From NCBI GenBank assembly GCA_963970005.1, contig CAXAMN010025361.1, forward strand, positions 366,504-430,503: a stretch of DNA of 64,000 bases, written 5' to 3'. Each line of letters starts with the position of its first letter. Within the stretch, counting starts at the first letter, position 1. Position numbers and translations under genes: made by a program. A model generated the notes under the pieces. That model searched no databases. It was given only the letters and a program-made list of their open reading frames with translations, and was not told the origin of the DNA. Below, piece after piece: positions 31,893 through 44,345 of this stretch. Source of the stretch: Durusdinium trenchii. Its lineage: Eukaryota; Sar; Dinophyceae; Suessiales; Symbiodiniaceae.

Positions 31893-34574
31893 AAGCAAAC
31901 CCTGATCTTTGGCACAGTCTTGTATATAAAATTTCGGAACACTTAGCGCCCGTTTGCGTGTGGCATGGACAAAGTAATATCTGCGTCTGCATATCCATCT
32001 ACAAGCTCTATGTTTTTCCACTGCTTGGTCTTCAACAAGACTTGTACATGTTCTGCTTGAAACACATTTGCGTACTGATCTTTCGGGGGGTGGTAGTATA
32101 TATATATATATCTTTGCCAGTATGTTTGCCTACATTGGGGTGGTTTCAGGGGTGGATATACTATAGGCACATATTTATTTATATACTATATATATTATGT
32201 ACCATAGATGGAATGTCTGGCACTATCAATATGTTTGCTAGATCATCCGCCGTCAACCGCTGTTTTTTCTTTGTTGCGAGGTCTTGGAATCCACCGCGCC
32301 CGAAGGCTCTGTACAGGCGGGACCGAGACACTGAGTTTCTAGAGATGTGATCCTACATCGAAGTGGTTTTCCCATATTGCCCCACTCAACAAGAACTTGT
32401 ATTTTCCCAAGAAACAGGGACACAGATGTGGTCCCATCGTGTTTTCATCTAAGCGTTGGATTGGGAGAAGGCTTGGAAAACAGATTCGTCACCGTCACCT
32501 GAAAGAGAAGAGAAGGTTCTTTCAAGATCCCCGTTCCCATCAACCGTTGTTTATCTGGTATTTTGGAATGTGTTCATGGGTTGGAGTTGGCTCAGAGCCG
32601 AATTTTGCTACACACATCCTCAAGTACATGGTCATTATTTTGGTGCTAGTTCCTGTTGTTCTTGAGTAGAGAGGTGTTTGGTTGTCTCATCATGTTCTCC
32701 CCTTGTCCTACAGGTTTTAGTCACTGGTGAAGCAGGTTCCCACACGTGCGCGACGGTGGATCCCAACATGAAGCAGCCAACTTGAATTGGAGGGGTCACA
32801 TGCGGTCACATGGGTCCTGGTCATGTTGATGCAAACTGGTGCAGAGACATTTTCAACTATCTACGTCCTTTTTGATGCACTGTTTCCTGACAGGTGTGGC
32901 ATGGCATGTACATGCATGTACTACACAGCAAACAGTTTTCACCTTCAACACTGATATACACTGCACTTCTCGAGAAGTGGTGCTTCTGGCCTGATGGAAG
33001 CGAGTTTTTTGCAGTGTTGCTGACGAACAACATTGTACAAGCACTCTGAGGTCAAGTGGCGACAAACAAATTGGATCACATGCATTTACATGGAGGGCTA
33101 AATATCAACAGATCCTACAAGGAAACTGAATTGCATGACATTATTTTGTTGATCATTTTGGATAATTTTGATATATACAAGACTGTAGTGACTGTAGGGT
33201 AAAGGGATGGTGATTCGCTTCAGTGTTCTCTGAGTCTCTGAGTCAATTCCAGGAGATTCGTGCTCCAATGGAGTTCCCTTGGCATACACCAGTCGGCAAT
33301 GAACATACATTTCTAGATATTTATTCTTCAGAAAACATACAAAGACTACGTACAAATATGACTCCTTGACTGACCCACTTATAAGAAACCTGGCGTGGAC
33401 CCCATAAATGGACCATTCAAGTTACATGTCTTCCAGGGTCCAAGTACAGATGGCAAACATATCAAGAACCCTGGCATGAACGGGAGAACAGATCCAATTC
33501 GGCAATTTGACTGATGTTATTTGTGTCATCCTTTTTCAACCTATTTCAACCTTTAGTCATTTTGGACAAACACAACGAGGCGCTTGAAAACCGGAACGGA
33601 GGTGAGCACCGCTTGCAAGAGTGTGGTCGAAGAGCAGATGCGTCCGGAATCTCAGCAAGGCTGTGCCAGACCGAGACCAAATTGGAAGGCTGGGAGCATT
33701 TGGGAGCCATGCAGTACGATCGAAAGGCTTGAATCCAAAATACCCCAAATTCAAAGGCATGACGAGTTTCCTAGTCGTGTTTGTTTTTGTTTGCATTGTT
33801 CAATGTTCTATCTACTCCAGGATGACAATACCTATATATGATCTTACGATTACAATGAATGCCTGGATGCATCCTCCAGAGTCAGAGTCAGTTTATTTTC
33901 CCGGGCGATTCCCGAACTCTCTTTCATTGATACATTACGCACATTGCCCTACTTTTGCCATCACAGGATAAGCTGATGGAATTGCTCCATCATTGTGCTT
34001 ATATGGATTGACAAAAGCTCCAGTTGACTCTAGCAAACATACACCTACTATGTCCCATAGTTGAAAAAATCAGCGCCAAATCCACCTGTTCCAGAGCATA
34101 CTTTCGCACAACCAATCCAAAGATGAGTTAAGGGCATTACACGAGCAAAGCAATCTCTTTATGCTCTTTAAAATTCCACCACTATCACGTCAGTTTACTT
34201 GTTGGTTTGGAGAGGTACACAGTCAGCTACAGATGGGACATGATGAGATGCATGGGATAGATTGATACTGATGACAGGTGCACCTGAAGTGATGCAGAGG
34301 GAACCGAATGTGTTCCTCCCACCGCCATGTGGTTTTCTCATTGTGCTGCGACATGTTGTGACCAAAGGATTTGTTTGCTTGCAGCCCTTCCCACGAAACT
34401 ACAGGATTCTTGTCATCTGGTCGCATTGCTTTGGACTCTGCTGCTGTTGCGCTCAAGAACAACCGAGACCGCGCTTCGTCACCCAAACCAACGCTCCCAA
34501 AACCGCCTCGCGCGCCGTCAAGCTCCGGCGCTCCGAGCCACGGGGGAGGCGCCGAGCCTGAGGGCTCCGAACGG

Positions 34575-34760
34575 CCGAGGCGCTGAAGGGATTCCCAGCC
34601 AATTGGTGAGCTTCGAGCCACGTCCGCTGCCGCACCTTTTGACGTCCAAAGGCGACGTCGTGCCGCTCGAGAAGGCGCCGTTCTTTGGGCCGTTGTGGCC
34701 GTTCGGGCCGTTCTTTGGGGCGTGGATCCCCACGCCACCAGGGCCACTTAGGGTGGGTTT
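34575..34760. CDS. GC-rich exon-like island, strand unresolved
   Basis: The plus strand reads LVSFEPRPLPHLLTSKGD, VVPLEKAPFFGPLWPFGPFF and GAWIPTPPGP, ending near a GTGGGT donor at 34753. Two minus frames are open over the same bases. High GC against AT-rich flanks favours coding sequence. The plus reading is preferred for its donor and lower Arg content. Function unknown. Confidence 0.3.
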
Positions 34761-35365
34761 TCTGTGGTTTACGAAGCAGGGATGCTGTAGTTCGAAGAGT
34801 GGACCAGGTGGGAAGTGGGAAGTCGGTGGGGCTCAAGTGTCCGGTGGGCGAATCGCTTCCAGCATGTTTGGGGGCCATAGATGCAAAATCATCCAAAGTT
34901 ACAAGGAACTGAAGCTCATGATTGGGTGGAATAATCGACCTTCCTCGCACAGCAGCCGCCATTCTATGCGATCCAGGTTGCAGCTTTGGGAGTGAATCCA
35001 GTACACAGTTCTTATGTTCTTTGATGTTCTTTGGAAACTCTTTTTTTCTTCATCCCAAAGACTGCTTGCTTTAGGCGTGCCAGGTGCTACAGACAGCGGT
35101 TGCCAGACTAGCAGATGAAAACCAACATATGTTTTCCAGTTTTTGTTAATAACTTGTTTAACAAGAAACATATATATATATTATATCCGATGTGCATGCA
35201 CGCATGGATCCAAAACCCCACACATCGCATGGCGACAGGCCGGAGGCGCCACCTACATCGTTCGCAGCAACTCCATGTTCCGAGGCCGGCGACGAGCACC
35301 AAGGAGACCTCGGTGCGAGATGGATTGACTGTGGATCGGGACACAAAGACGGGGTGCTACGGGCT

Positions 35366-35425
35366 GGCGTCCGATCGCGAACGGAGCGAGTCGCGATGCA
35401 CGAAATGCTACGTTTGTAGCGTCCG
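35366..35425 (+). repeat. TAGTAG-family repeat, weak copy
   Basis: GCGTCCGATCGC followed by AACGGAGCGAGTCGCGATGC, resembling GCGTCCGATCGCTCCGTTCG and AGTCGCGATGCC at 2281-2315; then TTTGTAGCGTCCG. Confidence 0.4.
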
Positions 35426-36112
35426 TATAGAGTATTTTTGCACAGTATGTGTGGGGTTCCTCTTTGGTGTCCCCGTAGTTTTGATATGTCTTGATTCTTC
35501 ACCCGGGCTGGTCGAATCCATAGTTACTGAGCAACCCAAACAGTGTGCAGTTCTTTTGTTACTTCAGATGTAACATGCAACCCTGAGACCAGCGATCGCC
35601 TCAAATGTTCAAGTCTTCAGCAGACTGAGCTACTTTAACATGCCAGGACAGGACTTTGGAAACTATATTTCCACAAGCTTTGGAGACGAATATGTACTTC
35701 TCTCATCTGGAGTATAGAAGACCCTTCTCATTCATAAACCGCAGAGACAGACTCTTTTGATCAGCTTCACTTAAATGACTGAGAAAGAATCAAGATTCTG
35801 CAGTCGACAGGCGGGATTCCATCGCTCGATTTGTTAAATCCAGAGCCTGTAAATGCAACATGTATACTGTGTATGTATACACTAATTTATCCAAGACCGT
35901 TGTGTTCAACGACCAAATCATTGTACCTCAATGTTAGCCATTTTGAACATTATACTTAAACTTAAACTAGAAGCAACAGTCAAAAAAATAGTACAAAACT
36001 TGTGTTTCAACGACCTTTGCCCGAACGGTGTGACGCTGTGATCGTCACCGATCCGCGCTTGGGAGCCGCAGCCATGCAGCGGTGGCTTGGAACGAACAGA
36101 CTCGATTTGAAT

Positions 36113-36234
36113 CTAAGTTTTTTTGTTCAGAGTAGATGGCACAAGACCCAACATGTTTTTTAATAGGTTTGTGGGGTCCACACAAACCCCTTTTGGGATT
36201 GTGCAATCTACTCTGAAACCTCTGTAGTGGCAGG
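36113..36234. mobile_element. Hairpin mini-element, copy with altered core
   Basis: The arms read CAGAGTAGATGGCACAAGAC and GGATTGTGCAATCTACTCTG. The core differs (GGTTTGTGGGGTCCACACAA) and is itself partly palindromic. The right end keeps CTCTG followed by TA; the left tip is lost in a T run. Confidence 0.65.
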
Positions 36235-38789
36235 GTTCCGACCGTCCCTACTGTTCATGGAAGAACTCCGACTCCTGTAAGGCCGAAAATACACACCGTG
36301 GACCCCATGGTGTTAGACTCTAGTGGTCTTCACTCTTGCCGGGTGGTGCAGGATTTTTCGATCAGTACTGTAGGTTGCCGGGATCAAGATCCTGATTCAC
36401 AGCCACAATAACACCCAGACTCTTCTCAGGATACTCCGTTTTGAACACGTTGTGTTTCAGGGGTCCCTGTTTGTGGATGTCCTCGTCTTGATGGACTTTC
36501 AAGCCCTTTCCTCACAGGTGTGTAACATACTCCTGAACCCCCCCATCTAGCATTTCGTTGTGGACCTGAGAGATGAAAGGGAAACGGAAGCACTGTTTTC
36601 ATCCACATCCATTTCACATCCTGGTTGATGGACTGGCATGATCCAGCTTAACCATCGCATTGTGGTTGCCGAGGTGAGTCAGTTCTTTTTCGGGAATAAC
36701 TGGACACAATGGCCTTTGAGGGCCATTAAGTTGTTATTTTGATGGAAACAAACATGATCCGACCATATCCGACGGACCCGAAAAAGAACGATGACAAACA
36801 TTGGTGTCCAGAATGGTTTTACATCTCTATATGGCAGAGGGTCATTAGAAAATCCAGCCAATAGCTGCCAACTATGTATAGGCTATTATAGGCATATGAT
36901 CATTGTGTCTTGTGATGCCAAATGGTTGGGTGTTGATGTGTCGAGTCCACATGTTGTTTGTCTCGTTTGCTTGAAAGACACAGACCACACAGAATAACAA
37001 GTTCCCAACTCGAAATCCAGTGTAACTTCTTCCCATGGATCCACTGCCACCCTCATTTTGTTGGGAATGTGAACGTTTTGTACCACAGCTTTCCAGTGTC
37101 TTGTCTGACAATCCTCAGTTACGATCTGTCTTCTTAGATCGCTCCTGGGCTTTGGCTTGGTCGACCACCCGAGACCAAGGCACAACTGGAGCCGAAGGAT
37201 CCTCGCGGTGATCCTTCTTGCGGGGCAAGGCCGTTTTAGACATCGTCGCTTCGGTCCGGTTTTGGTGTGAAGAATGGCGGTGAATCCCAAGGGGTGTTTG
37301 TGTGGTTGTGGTCAACTTTATAATTAATATTATGTTCCCCTTCCCATGTCCACTACAGAATGGGAGAACACGAGGCCACTATCACAGGGGGGGTGCATTT
37401 TGATAGTGTACTATGTCGTGACATTTAGAGGTAAATGTTGACGATCTTGTTGTTCCCAGGAAATTGAACAAGTGCCTCGAACACGTTTTGTAGGGTCATG
37501 TTTGCTTGCTAGGATTGAAACGTTTGTGAAAGCATAGGTAGTGAGTTGAAGTTTCAGTTTGCATTTTGTGGTGACATTGTGTGACATTGTAGCATTGTGT
37601 AACAATGTTCCATGCTGGGGAGTGGGCAGATGTGCAGGGAGAGACAAATAATATGTGTTTGATTGTTTTTGCATAGCATTTTCCTTCCAGTTGTTGTTTG
37701 ATTGATTGTCTATTTAATTTACATATATATATAGTTGCCTAAAACGTCTTCAGGGGCCTGTGAGCCATGACGCGATCGGGCTTTATTGAATCAGTTTTTG
37801 CACGATTTTTTTTCTCTTGCACGCCGGCGTCGTGGCATCAAGGCCCAGGTAGGCAGGTATCCTTTACCCGGACAGATGAAATAGAAGCAGGAGAAACGAA
37901 ATAGATGTTTTTGTTTTGTGCAACTTGAATCTCAACCACTTGCACACATTCATGAAAAGGATGTCAACATGTGTTCAGTTTCTGCGACGGCAATGGATCA
38001 CGAGATGGATCTGTAGCAGCCGCTTTGGTGACGCTGCGTCGGCGCATGGATGCGGGAACTCCGTTTCTGCAACTTGGCATTACGAGCAGTTGTTTAAGGT
38101 AGCAGATGCTACGCGATGGATGGGGTGGGGTGGGGTGGGGTGCTATGTGCTCTTACATGGAGACTTTTAATGGCGACAAAAGTCGTATGTGCAAGCCTCG
38201 ACACCACACTTTGTTTCATTTGATCTGAGGAAGCTAGTCTCTCACAGTCCTTCTAGGCCATCTACTTCAGCCCCTGCAACGCCTCCGCAACGACGGCCAA
38301 TACTGGCCACTTGATGTCTTAAGTTCTCTTTTCCCAAACTTTTTTTCATTCTCCCCTGTAGTGTGGACGTTGCACGCTATCCGCATGATGGTCGTGGAAT
38401 TGCTGTGAAGGACTTTTGCAGTGTTCAAGGGTTGGCATTTGCTTTTGTTCCACGTCTCGTTGGAAGAAGAATAGCCTAAGAACATGCTTGCAACGATGAC
38501 ACGGAAACCCCATTCAGGAACCATTGTCTCCTTGCTCTTAGGAAGATCAACATGACTACGATCAACCTTTGACTCCTTTGAGTCGTGATCTTCTACGCGG
38601 ACAAATGCAGCGCAAACGAGAATTGGAAGATTCCTCATTGCAGATTTCAGCTTTTTATTCTTTTTGGTTGCAGACCTTGCCATGCTAACTTTTCCAAAAG
38701 AAGAAGGGCCTCATTCTGCGGACGGGTTTTTTTGAACTTAATCAACTGCAGGAAATGGAGTCCGAAGCGGACCTGTTCCAAGATGATCC

Positions 38790-39044
38790 TTGTGTGCAGC
38801 CAAACCTGCTTTGTATGCTGACGGGGCGCTCTCGTGGCAGAAAATTGCCAAAGACTTGAAGGTGCCGATAGTGCAAGTCAGCCATCAGAGAAAAGTTTTT
38901 GCTAAGCAGGTGTCGGCTCCACGCTAAGCTGTGTTGAAGTTAAGAGTGTACCAATGGCTGTGGCGCCGAAACCTGAAGGTTACCACAGATCTCACACCTG
39001 ATGAGATGCTGAAGCAGCTAGCTGCTGCCTGCAAATTGCGCTGA
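38790..39044 (+). pseudogene. C-terminal fragment of a second DDE transposase-like protein
   Basis: Reads LYADGALSWQKIAKDLKVP, then VSHQRKVFAKQVSAPR and a stop. A second open stretch of the same strand follows: VYQWLWRRNLKVTTDLTP, then DEMLKQLAAACKLR and TGA at 39042. The ADGA...VSHQ...F.K arrangement resembles the second-Asp region and following strand of DDE transposases in dinoflagellate predicted proteins. The N-terminal half is not visible upstream. It differs from the copy at 30.4 kb (TDSA rather than ADGA), so it is another lineage. Confidence 0.35.
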
Positions 39045-39854
39045 AAGAGAAAGTGTGCGTCGTCGGATGTCGAAGTCATTAGTTTCGGACGACCCCAGTT
39101 TCACAGTTTTTCAATTTTGATCGGAATTCCAAGGCGTTTTTGCCGACCATGCTGCTGCCGTCCGCAGGGTCTGAGGGACGTTGTACCCATATAGTTATAT
39201 ATTTCTTTGAAAGCGTGACGGATGCTTCAGATTGATGTGTAGTAATTGTTTTTGTATTTATGTGTTGTTTTATTAATATAGTTTTGACAATTGTAATAAA
39301 TTAGTATGAAATCAAGATGTCCATTCCCACTTCTTTTAAGCACCACCAAGGTCACAACAACATCATATCTACGTATCTCCAGCCAAAACATCTCAAAATC
39401 CTTAAAGCGCATAAGGAAGGTATACAGTATTGGTGCACGTTCTGTCATTCGAATGCATGTTTTTAGGCTCATGCGCTCATGCACTGTGTAGTGACATGTT
39501 CCTGTGCTACTTTGTAGTGACCTCCCACTTGCCGCCACCTGCCCGAAGGTCGTATCGACTTGTGATAAGAAATACAAACCGTTGACTTGCAAAGAACTGA
39601 ATTGCATATATGCCTGGATCATCCAATGGGTGTCGAATGGACTACGCTACACTACTTAGGAATCTCAATAAACACTTCCACCTAGCAAGTACATCTCGCT
39701 TCCATCGCCTGCAGGTACCCTATTGGACCCCAATTGGACCCTCAACAACCGATCCGCCGGGAACCACGTGTCACGCCATGCTTCCACCGACTCCGCCAGG
39801 GCTTCTTTTCGTGGCTCCAAGGCTGGAAGCACCTGTTCTCCAGGTTGGCCCTCT

Positions 39855-39915
39855 ACAAACATAACAACTGCATCACTACAAACGTAACAAGTGCATGTCT
39901 ACTAGTATAGCAAAT
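39855..39915 (-). repeat. TAGTAG-family repeat, short copy
   Basis: AACAACTGCATCACTACAAA and CGTAACAAGTGCATGTCTAC then TAGTA, the reverse-strand form of the family (compare 58379-58458). Confidence 0.4.
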
Positions 39916-39963
39916 AGCTTTTTGTGTGTCCTTCCGGGCAACGTTGGCAGGGGCTTTCGGTTG

Positions 39964-40398
39964 ATCACGAAAGCTAGCCTTAGCTAGCTGGAGTTGCTCT
40001 TGCTTTAGCAAGTTAAGTGACGGGGTGGACGCACCTCAGAAACCTCAAATAATTGATTAAATCAATCTTATGGACCCCCCCCCCCCCCGCGGTTCGACTC
40101 CCCCCTGCGCGCGGTGAGCGGGACCACCAAGCAGCTGCAGCACACCAAGCATCTGCAGCGCCCAGCGCAGCAGCGGCAGCAGCAGCAGCATACCCAACGC
40201 CGCGGCAGCAGCAGCCGCAGCAGACCACCCAGCGCCAGCAGCAGCAGCAGCAGCAGACGACCCGGCGCCTGCAGAGCACCCAGCGCAGCAGCGCCCAGCG
40301 CAGCAGCGGCAGCAGCAGCACCAGCAGCAGCAGCACCAGCAGCAGACCACCGGAAGCCCGGCTAGCTTTCGTTCACCCCCTCTGGCCTCAAGTTGCTC
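39964..40398 (+). repeat. Interspersed repeat copy B, with C16 and CAG expansion
   Basis: Starts ATCACGAAAGCTAGCCTTAG and CTCTTGCTTTAGCA, has a C run at 40074-40089 where copy A has G11C11, then GCGGTTCGACTCC. A CAG-rich block follows (40125-40345), then TTTCGTTCACCCCCTCTGGC and CTCAAGTTG. The CAG block accounts for the extra length against copy A. Confidence 0.65.
40125..40345. repeat. (CAG)n-rich trinucleotide expansion
   Basis: About 220 bp of CAG with CGC, CAC and CCC interruptions. Open in all frames on both strands; not taken as a gene. Found only in copy B of the interspersed repeat. Confidence 0.9.
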
Positions 40399-40970
40399 CA
40401 CCAACGGCTCCACCTTGCTGGGCACACGGGGGACGACGTCGCACCGCGGGGGACGTCACACGTCACGTTGTTGAGACCCAGTCGTTCTCCGTGTGGAGAG
40501 GCTGAGTTGTTTGATCAATGTACATTTGTTTGGGAATAGGATGGCTAGCAAGAGCGTGGTGGCCGAACACCTGCTGGTCATTTGACAGGAATCAGACAAC
40601 CACATGATGTTTTGGCTGATTGCGGGATCTTGGGAGCACTTGGGCTGATAAAGTTAGATAATGTAAAGACCTATCAATAATTGGTCGCCAGTTGTTTCTG
40701 GTGTAAATGCAACAAGGGGAACTCAAGACCTAAATGAGACATAACGAGACTATGCTGTTCAGATGTCACTATGAGTGTTCAAGACGAGAACTCAAAGGCA
40801 CCAGTCAGAAAACCATGTTTGGCAAAATGCGATTGATCATCGACCCCCAGTACAGCGTCATATAATACTATGTTACATGTTACTATGTGTATATATATAT
40901 ATATATCACGCATGAACACCTGCCACAAGGTTGCTCTGGGAAAGACGCATCGTGCACACGAGTCCTTTTA

Positions 40971-41107
40971 CAGTGTTTCAGAGTAGATGGCACTAGCTCG
41001 GGGTTCAACCCCCAAGATGTCCTTAAGCTTGGGGGGGTTCAACCCCCAAGATGTCCTTAAGCTGAAATTTCAACCACCAAACTTGGGGTAACCTGTGCCA
41101 TCTACTC
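40971..41107. mobile_element. Hairpin mini-element with internal tandem duplication
   Basis: Starts CAGTGTTTCAGAGTAGATGG after TA and ends TGCCATCTACTCTC. The core has a direct duplication of GGGTTCAACCCCCAAGATGT plus CCTTAAGCT. AAGATGTCCT is the complement of the AGGACATCT found in the other copies. Confidence 0.65.
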
Positions 41108-41176
41108 TCCCTCCATCCACAAATCATCACTCACACATCCAATTCCATCGTCCCACGATCGCTTCGTCCCCCGCAG

Positions 41177-41199
41177 GCGACGGGACGTTGGACACGCAG
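41177..41199 (+). CDS. Possible micro-exon
   Basis: A C-rich acceptor (CCCCCGCAG) and a GTGCGC donor at 41200 bracket 23 bp reading DGTLDTQ in one phase. The splice signals are good, but nothing nearby joins to it, so it is only a candidate. Confidence 0.2.
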
Positions 41200-43269
41200 G
41201 TGCGCACCGATTGATTTGGGTGGAAGCGGGTGGTAGCAGAAGAGGAGTTCTCAGCTTTTGTTTTGGACCCTCCCAGGTGTCGGCATTGAGGCAAGGTAGA
41301 CTCCATGTGTTAAAATAAATATATTGATAGAGGATTTATATACACACATGCAATCAATGTAGCTGAGACTGCAATTATCTGGTTGTGTGTGATATGTGTT
41401 GTAAACATATTGTAATTGTAACATTGTACATCTCTTACTGCCAGTGTTGGCGGGGTCTGGAACCTCAGCTAAAGGAAGCGAGATGGTGCTAGTGACGCTC
41501 CCTCTTTTTGCAGGAGTTCGTCTTTGCCGCTGATCATGATGCCTGAAAAAACTGCACTGGAAACCTGACCAATTACATAGGCTTGGGGGGCCCTCGTGGA
41601 TCTTCATTTCTCGAGAGCTTGTGTTGAGGCAACAATGGCTGGCGATATTTACACGCACTGGTGGAAATGTTTTTGGCGTGATGTGTTTCGTGCTTTAGAC
41701 AATGTTCAACGAGGCGGTTGAAGACATCAGCATGCTTGTGCTCCCAAATTGTTTTATCACTGGAAGTGTGCAAATTTATGTGAATTCCGTATTCCTGCTG
41801 TTTATCATAGCAGTGATGATGTCTATGGATATATGCAACATGTAAAATCATAGACGTGGTTGAGAGTAACAACTCTTCTCACTATCTGAAGATGATCCAA
41901 TGCACGTTTTGTGAAACAAGATGAAATAGCTTATTTATAGAAAATATGATATTACCTTATCAACATAGTAACATAGTCTTAAAGATCGGGGTGGAGGGGG
42001 GGGGGGCCTGAGTTTCCATTGTGTTCATTTTCCGCTGAGCATGTGTACAGGTGTTGTGGAGAAAGTTCATGTGTGAGTTGTACCCTTTCTACAGCCTGAC
42101 ATATGTAGAGGTAGGACATTGTAATTAAGAAGAGGGATGCCAGCCAATGTTTGTTTCCTTTTTGGTTGTTGGTCGACTATTGGCAAGCTCCTGTTTGTCA
42201 TGTTCAGCTCTTTCACTGCCAATACATTTGATATACGTAACATGTGTCTACCTTAACTGTGTTTTTTTATATTTCAATTTTTGCAACGCTCGCACCAATC
42301 AAACTAAGGAAGTTGGGTCACATGCAAGAAGATTGGTCCTAACATAATATATGTTCCCTTCTTGGTCAGTGTGCTGTTAGTAGTTGGCTCCCATTCTTTG
42401 TTTTCCTTGCAAAACATAAGTGATTTCCACTATCCTGCTTTCCGTTTTTGATTAGAAGAGTGGCTGCTATGTGAAGCCCAGTTTTGGATAGGTAGGACAA
42501 AGTAGGAAATGGCAAGGCCAAGTACACGAATCCAAAGAGGTCTTCAGATGATGTATGAGAAAAGTGCATGCTCACTGTCCTTCAGAACTGGGGACCCTCA
42601 GGGCGTGCATTTTGCATGTGCTGACTGAGCCTTGAGATTGCGAAGGCACTTTGCTTTCCATATTTGGCACCTATGTGACTAATTCATTTGCATACAACGT
42701 TTCACTTGCGCACAATTACTTCAGACACTTCCCCCCCAACAAAATATGCAACAGACACCAAGCCGTTGTTTGTGCTAGACCGGGTCATAGGTCTATGGTG
42801 TTTTTATTTCTGTTTGTTCATTGTACTGATCAGATGCTATTGCAGAAGACATGTTTTTTTGTCAGATGCTATTGGAGATGATTGAAACTCCAACAACTCC
42901 GGCCCCACGACCCCCCTTCTGTATTTAGACATTTAAATACAGATTTAGGTTTACACAACGGTTTGTGTGCTTGTAGTTGATTATATACTTGTTGTTTGAC
43001 TAAGATGTTTGATTTCAGCGAAACCTTTGTTTTGTAAAGTTGACCAACGTAAATATGCAATTCGGGGGGGTCAAGCGTTCAATCATCCAATAACTATAAA
43101 TAGTAGCAGTTCAGGTCATACTTTAGATAAGAGTGGTCTTGTGAAATTAGCAAGTTTATGCAAAAATATGTGTCCCTCTTGTCTTAGTCCAGCTAAATTT
43201 ATATAGATGGTATTGTGACTAAACAGATTTGTTCAATAAACTAAACAAGGAATCATTGGACAGTTATTG
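41200..43269. other. No gene seen
   Basis: AT-rich DNA with short unrelated open frames on both strands. Poly-G at 41996-42006. Confidence 0.4.
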
Positions 43270-43930
43270 TATTGAAACCTTTTGTAAAAAGCAAACACAA
43301 CTGGACATCGAAAAGCTTGAATGATTTGATAGCAAGCAATGTTGAAGAACACAATAAATATGTATATATTGTATATAATATACTGTTTACAATTAACAAT
43401 TATATTCTATAATGTTAGATCAGTATTTGTTGGTACCTCCGCAATTATGGTATCAGTATTTTCTAGAACATCCAGATCAAAATTGATTTAGTATTTGACC
43501 AGAAATGGCCCACAATTAGCAAACATAACCAGTCCAGATCCATATATATATATATAATATATAGAATTCACCCGCCAAAAAACATATTGCGCAGATTTCT
43601 GCACCGACAGCATGGCTGCATATTCTTTTCATGCACACACCGAAGTTCTCAGACCAGAAATGAGAACCACTCTTTACATGTCTTTTTTAACAAAAGAACA
43701 CACAATATACAAAAACCCAAAATCTTCCAACTTCCAAAACTGTCGCTTTCTTATTGAAACCCTTTACAAAAAGCTTGACTTCAACAGTCTTGCAATGGGT
43801 ACCCCTTATAAGTGCCAGGGATCCACAATAGAGAGGTGATCCATAACTCTAGCACCTCTCTCTATCGATTTCTATTGACACCTTTTATGAAAAGCTTCAC
43901 TTCAACAGTCTTGCAAAGGGTACCCCTTCT
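43270..43930. repeat. Direct repeats of a 60-bp unit
   Basis: TTATTGAAACCCTTTACAAA, AAGCTTGACTTCAACAGTCT and TGCAATGGGTACCCC (43751-43806) recur at 43872-43926 with a 121-bp period. A partial copy (TATTGAAACCTTTTGTAAAA) lies near 43272. Confidence 0.7.
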
Positions 43931-44150
43931 ACTTCTACTACCACTACCACTGGACCACTACCACTACCACTACTACCACTACCACTACCACTACTACTAC
44001 TACTACTACGACTACTACTACTACTCCTACTGCTACTCCTACTACTACTACTACTACTACAACTACTATCTACTATCTATATACTATCTACTATTTTCTC
44101 TTTTCTCTCTTCTATCTACTATCTACTACCTACTACCTACTACCTAGTAC

Positions 44151-44196
<46 letters not shown>

Positions 44197-44308
44197 TACT
44201 ATTACTACTACTACTACTTGAACTTCTACTTCTACTTCTACTTCTACTACTACGACGATCTACGATCTAGTATCTACCATCTACCACTACCACTACTACT
44301 ACTACGAT

Positions 44309-44343
<35 letters not shown>

Positions 44344-44345
44344 TT
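43926..44345. repeat. (CTA)n array, left
   Basis: About 420 bp of CTA/CTT/CCA triplets with TCTATCTACTAT interruptions. Tyr- and Leu-rich frames here are spurious. Confidence 0.9.

Larger units (their letters stand above)
30746..38789. other. Long repeat-poor non-coding stretch
   Basis: Apart from the exon-like island at 34575 and two hairpins (31812, 36113), nothing persuasive. A GC-rich patch at 35220-35420 has several open frames. Confidence 0.4.

Noticed and set aside
35936-35951. TTAGCCATTTTGAAC as a dinoflagellate spliced-leader relict
   Set aside because: It departs from the spliced leader where TTTTGGCTCAAG is expected, and no coding sequence follows.
38261-38275. GGCCATCTACTTCAG as a solo end of the TA-flanked hairpin family
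   Set aside because: Only about 11 bases match and there is no CCACTG end or partner arm.
40013-40505. Gln-, Ser- and Ala-rich frames on both strands
   Set aside because: Products of the CAG expansion; every frame is open.
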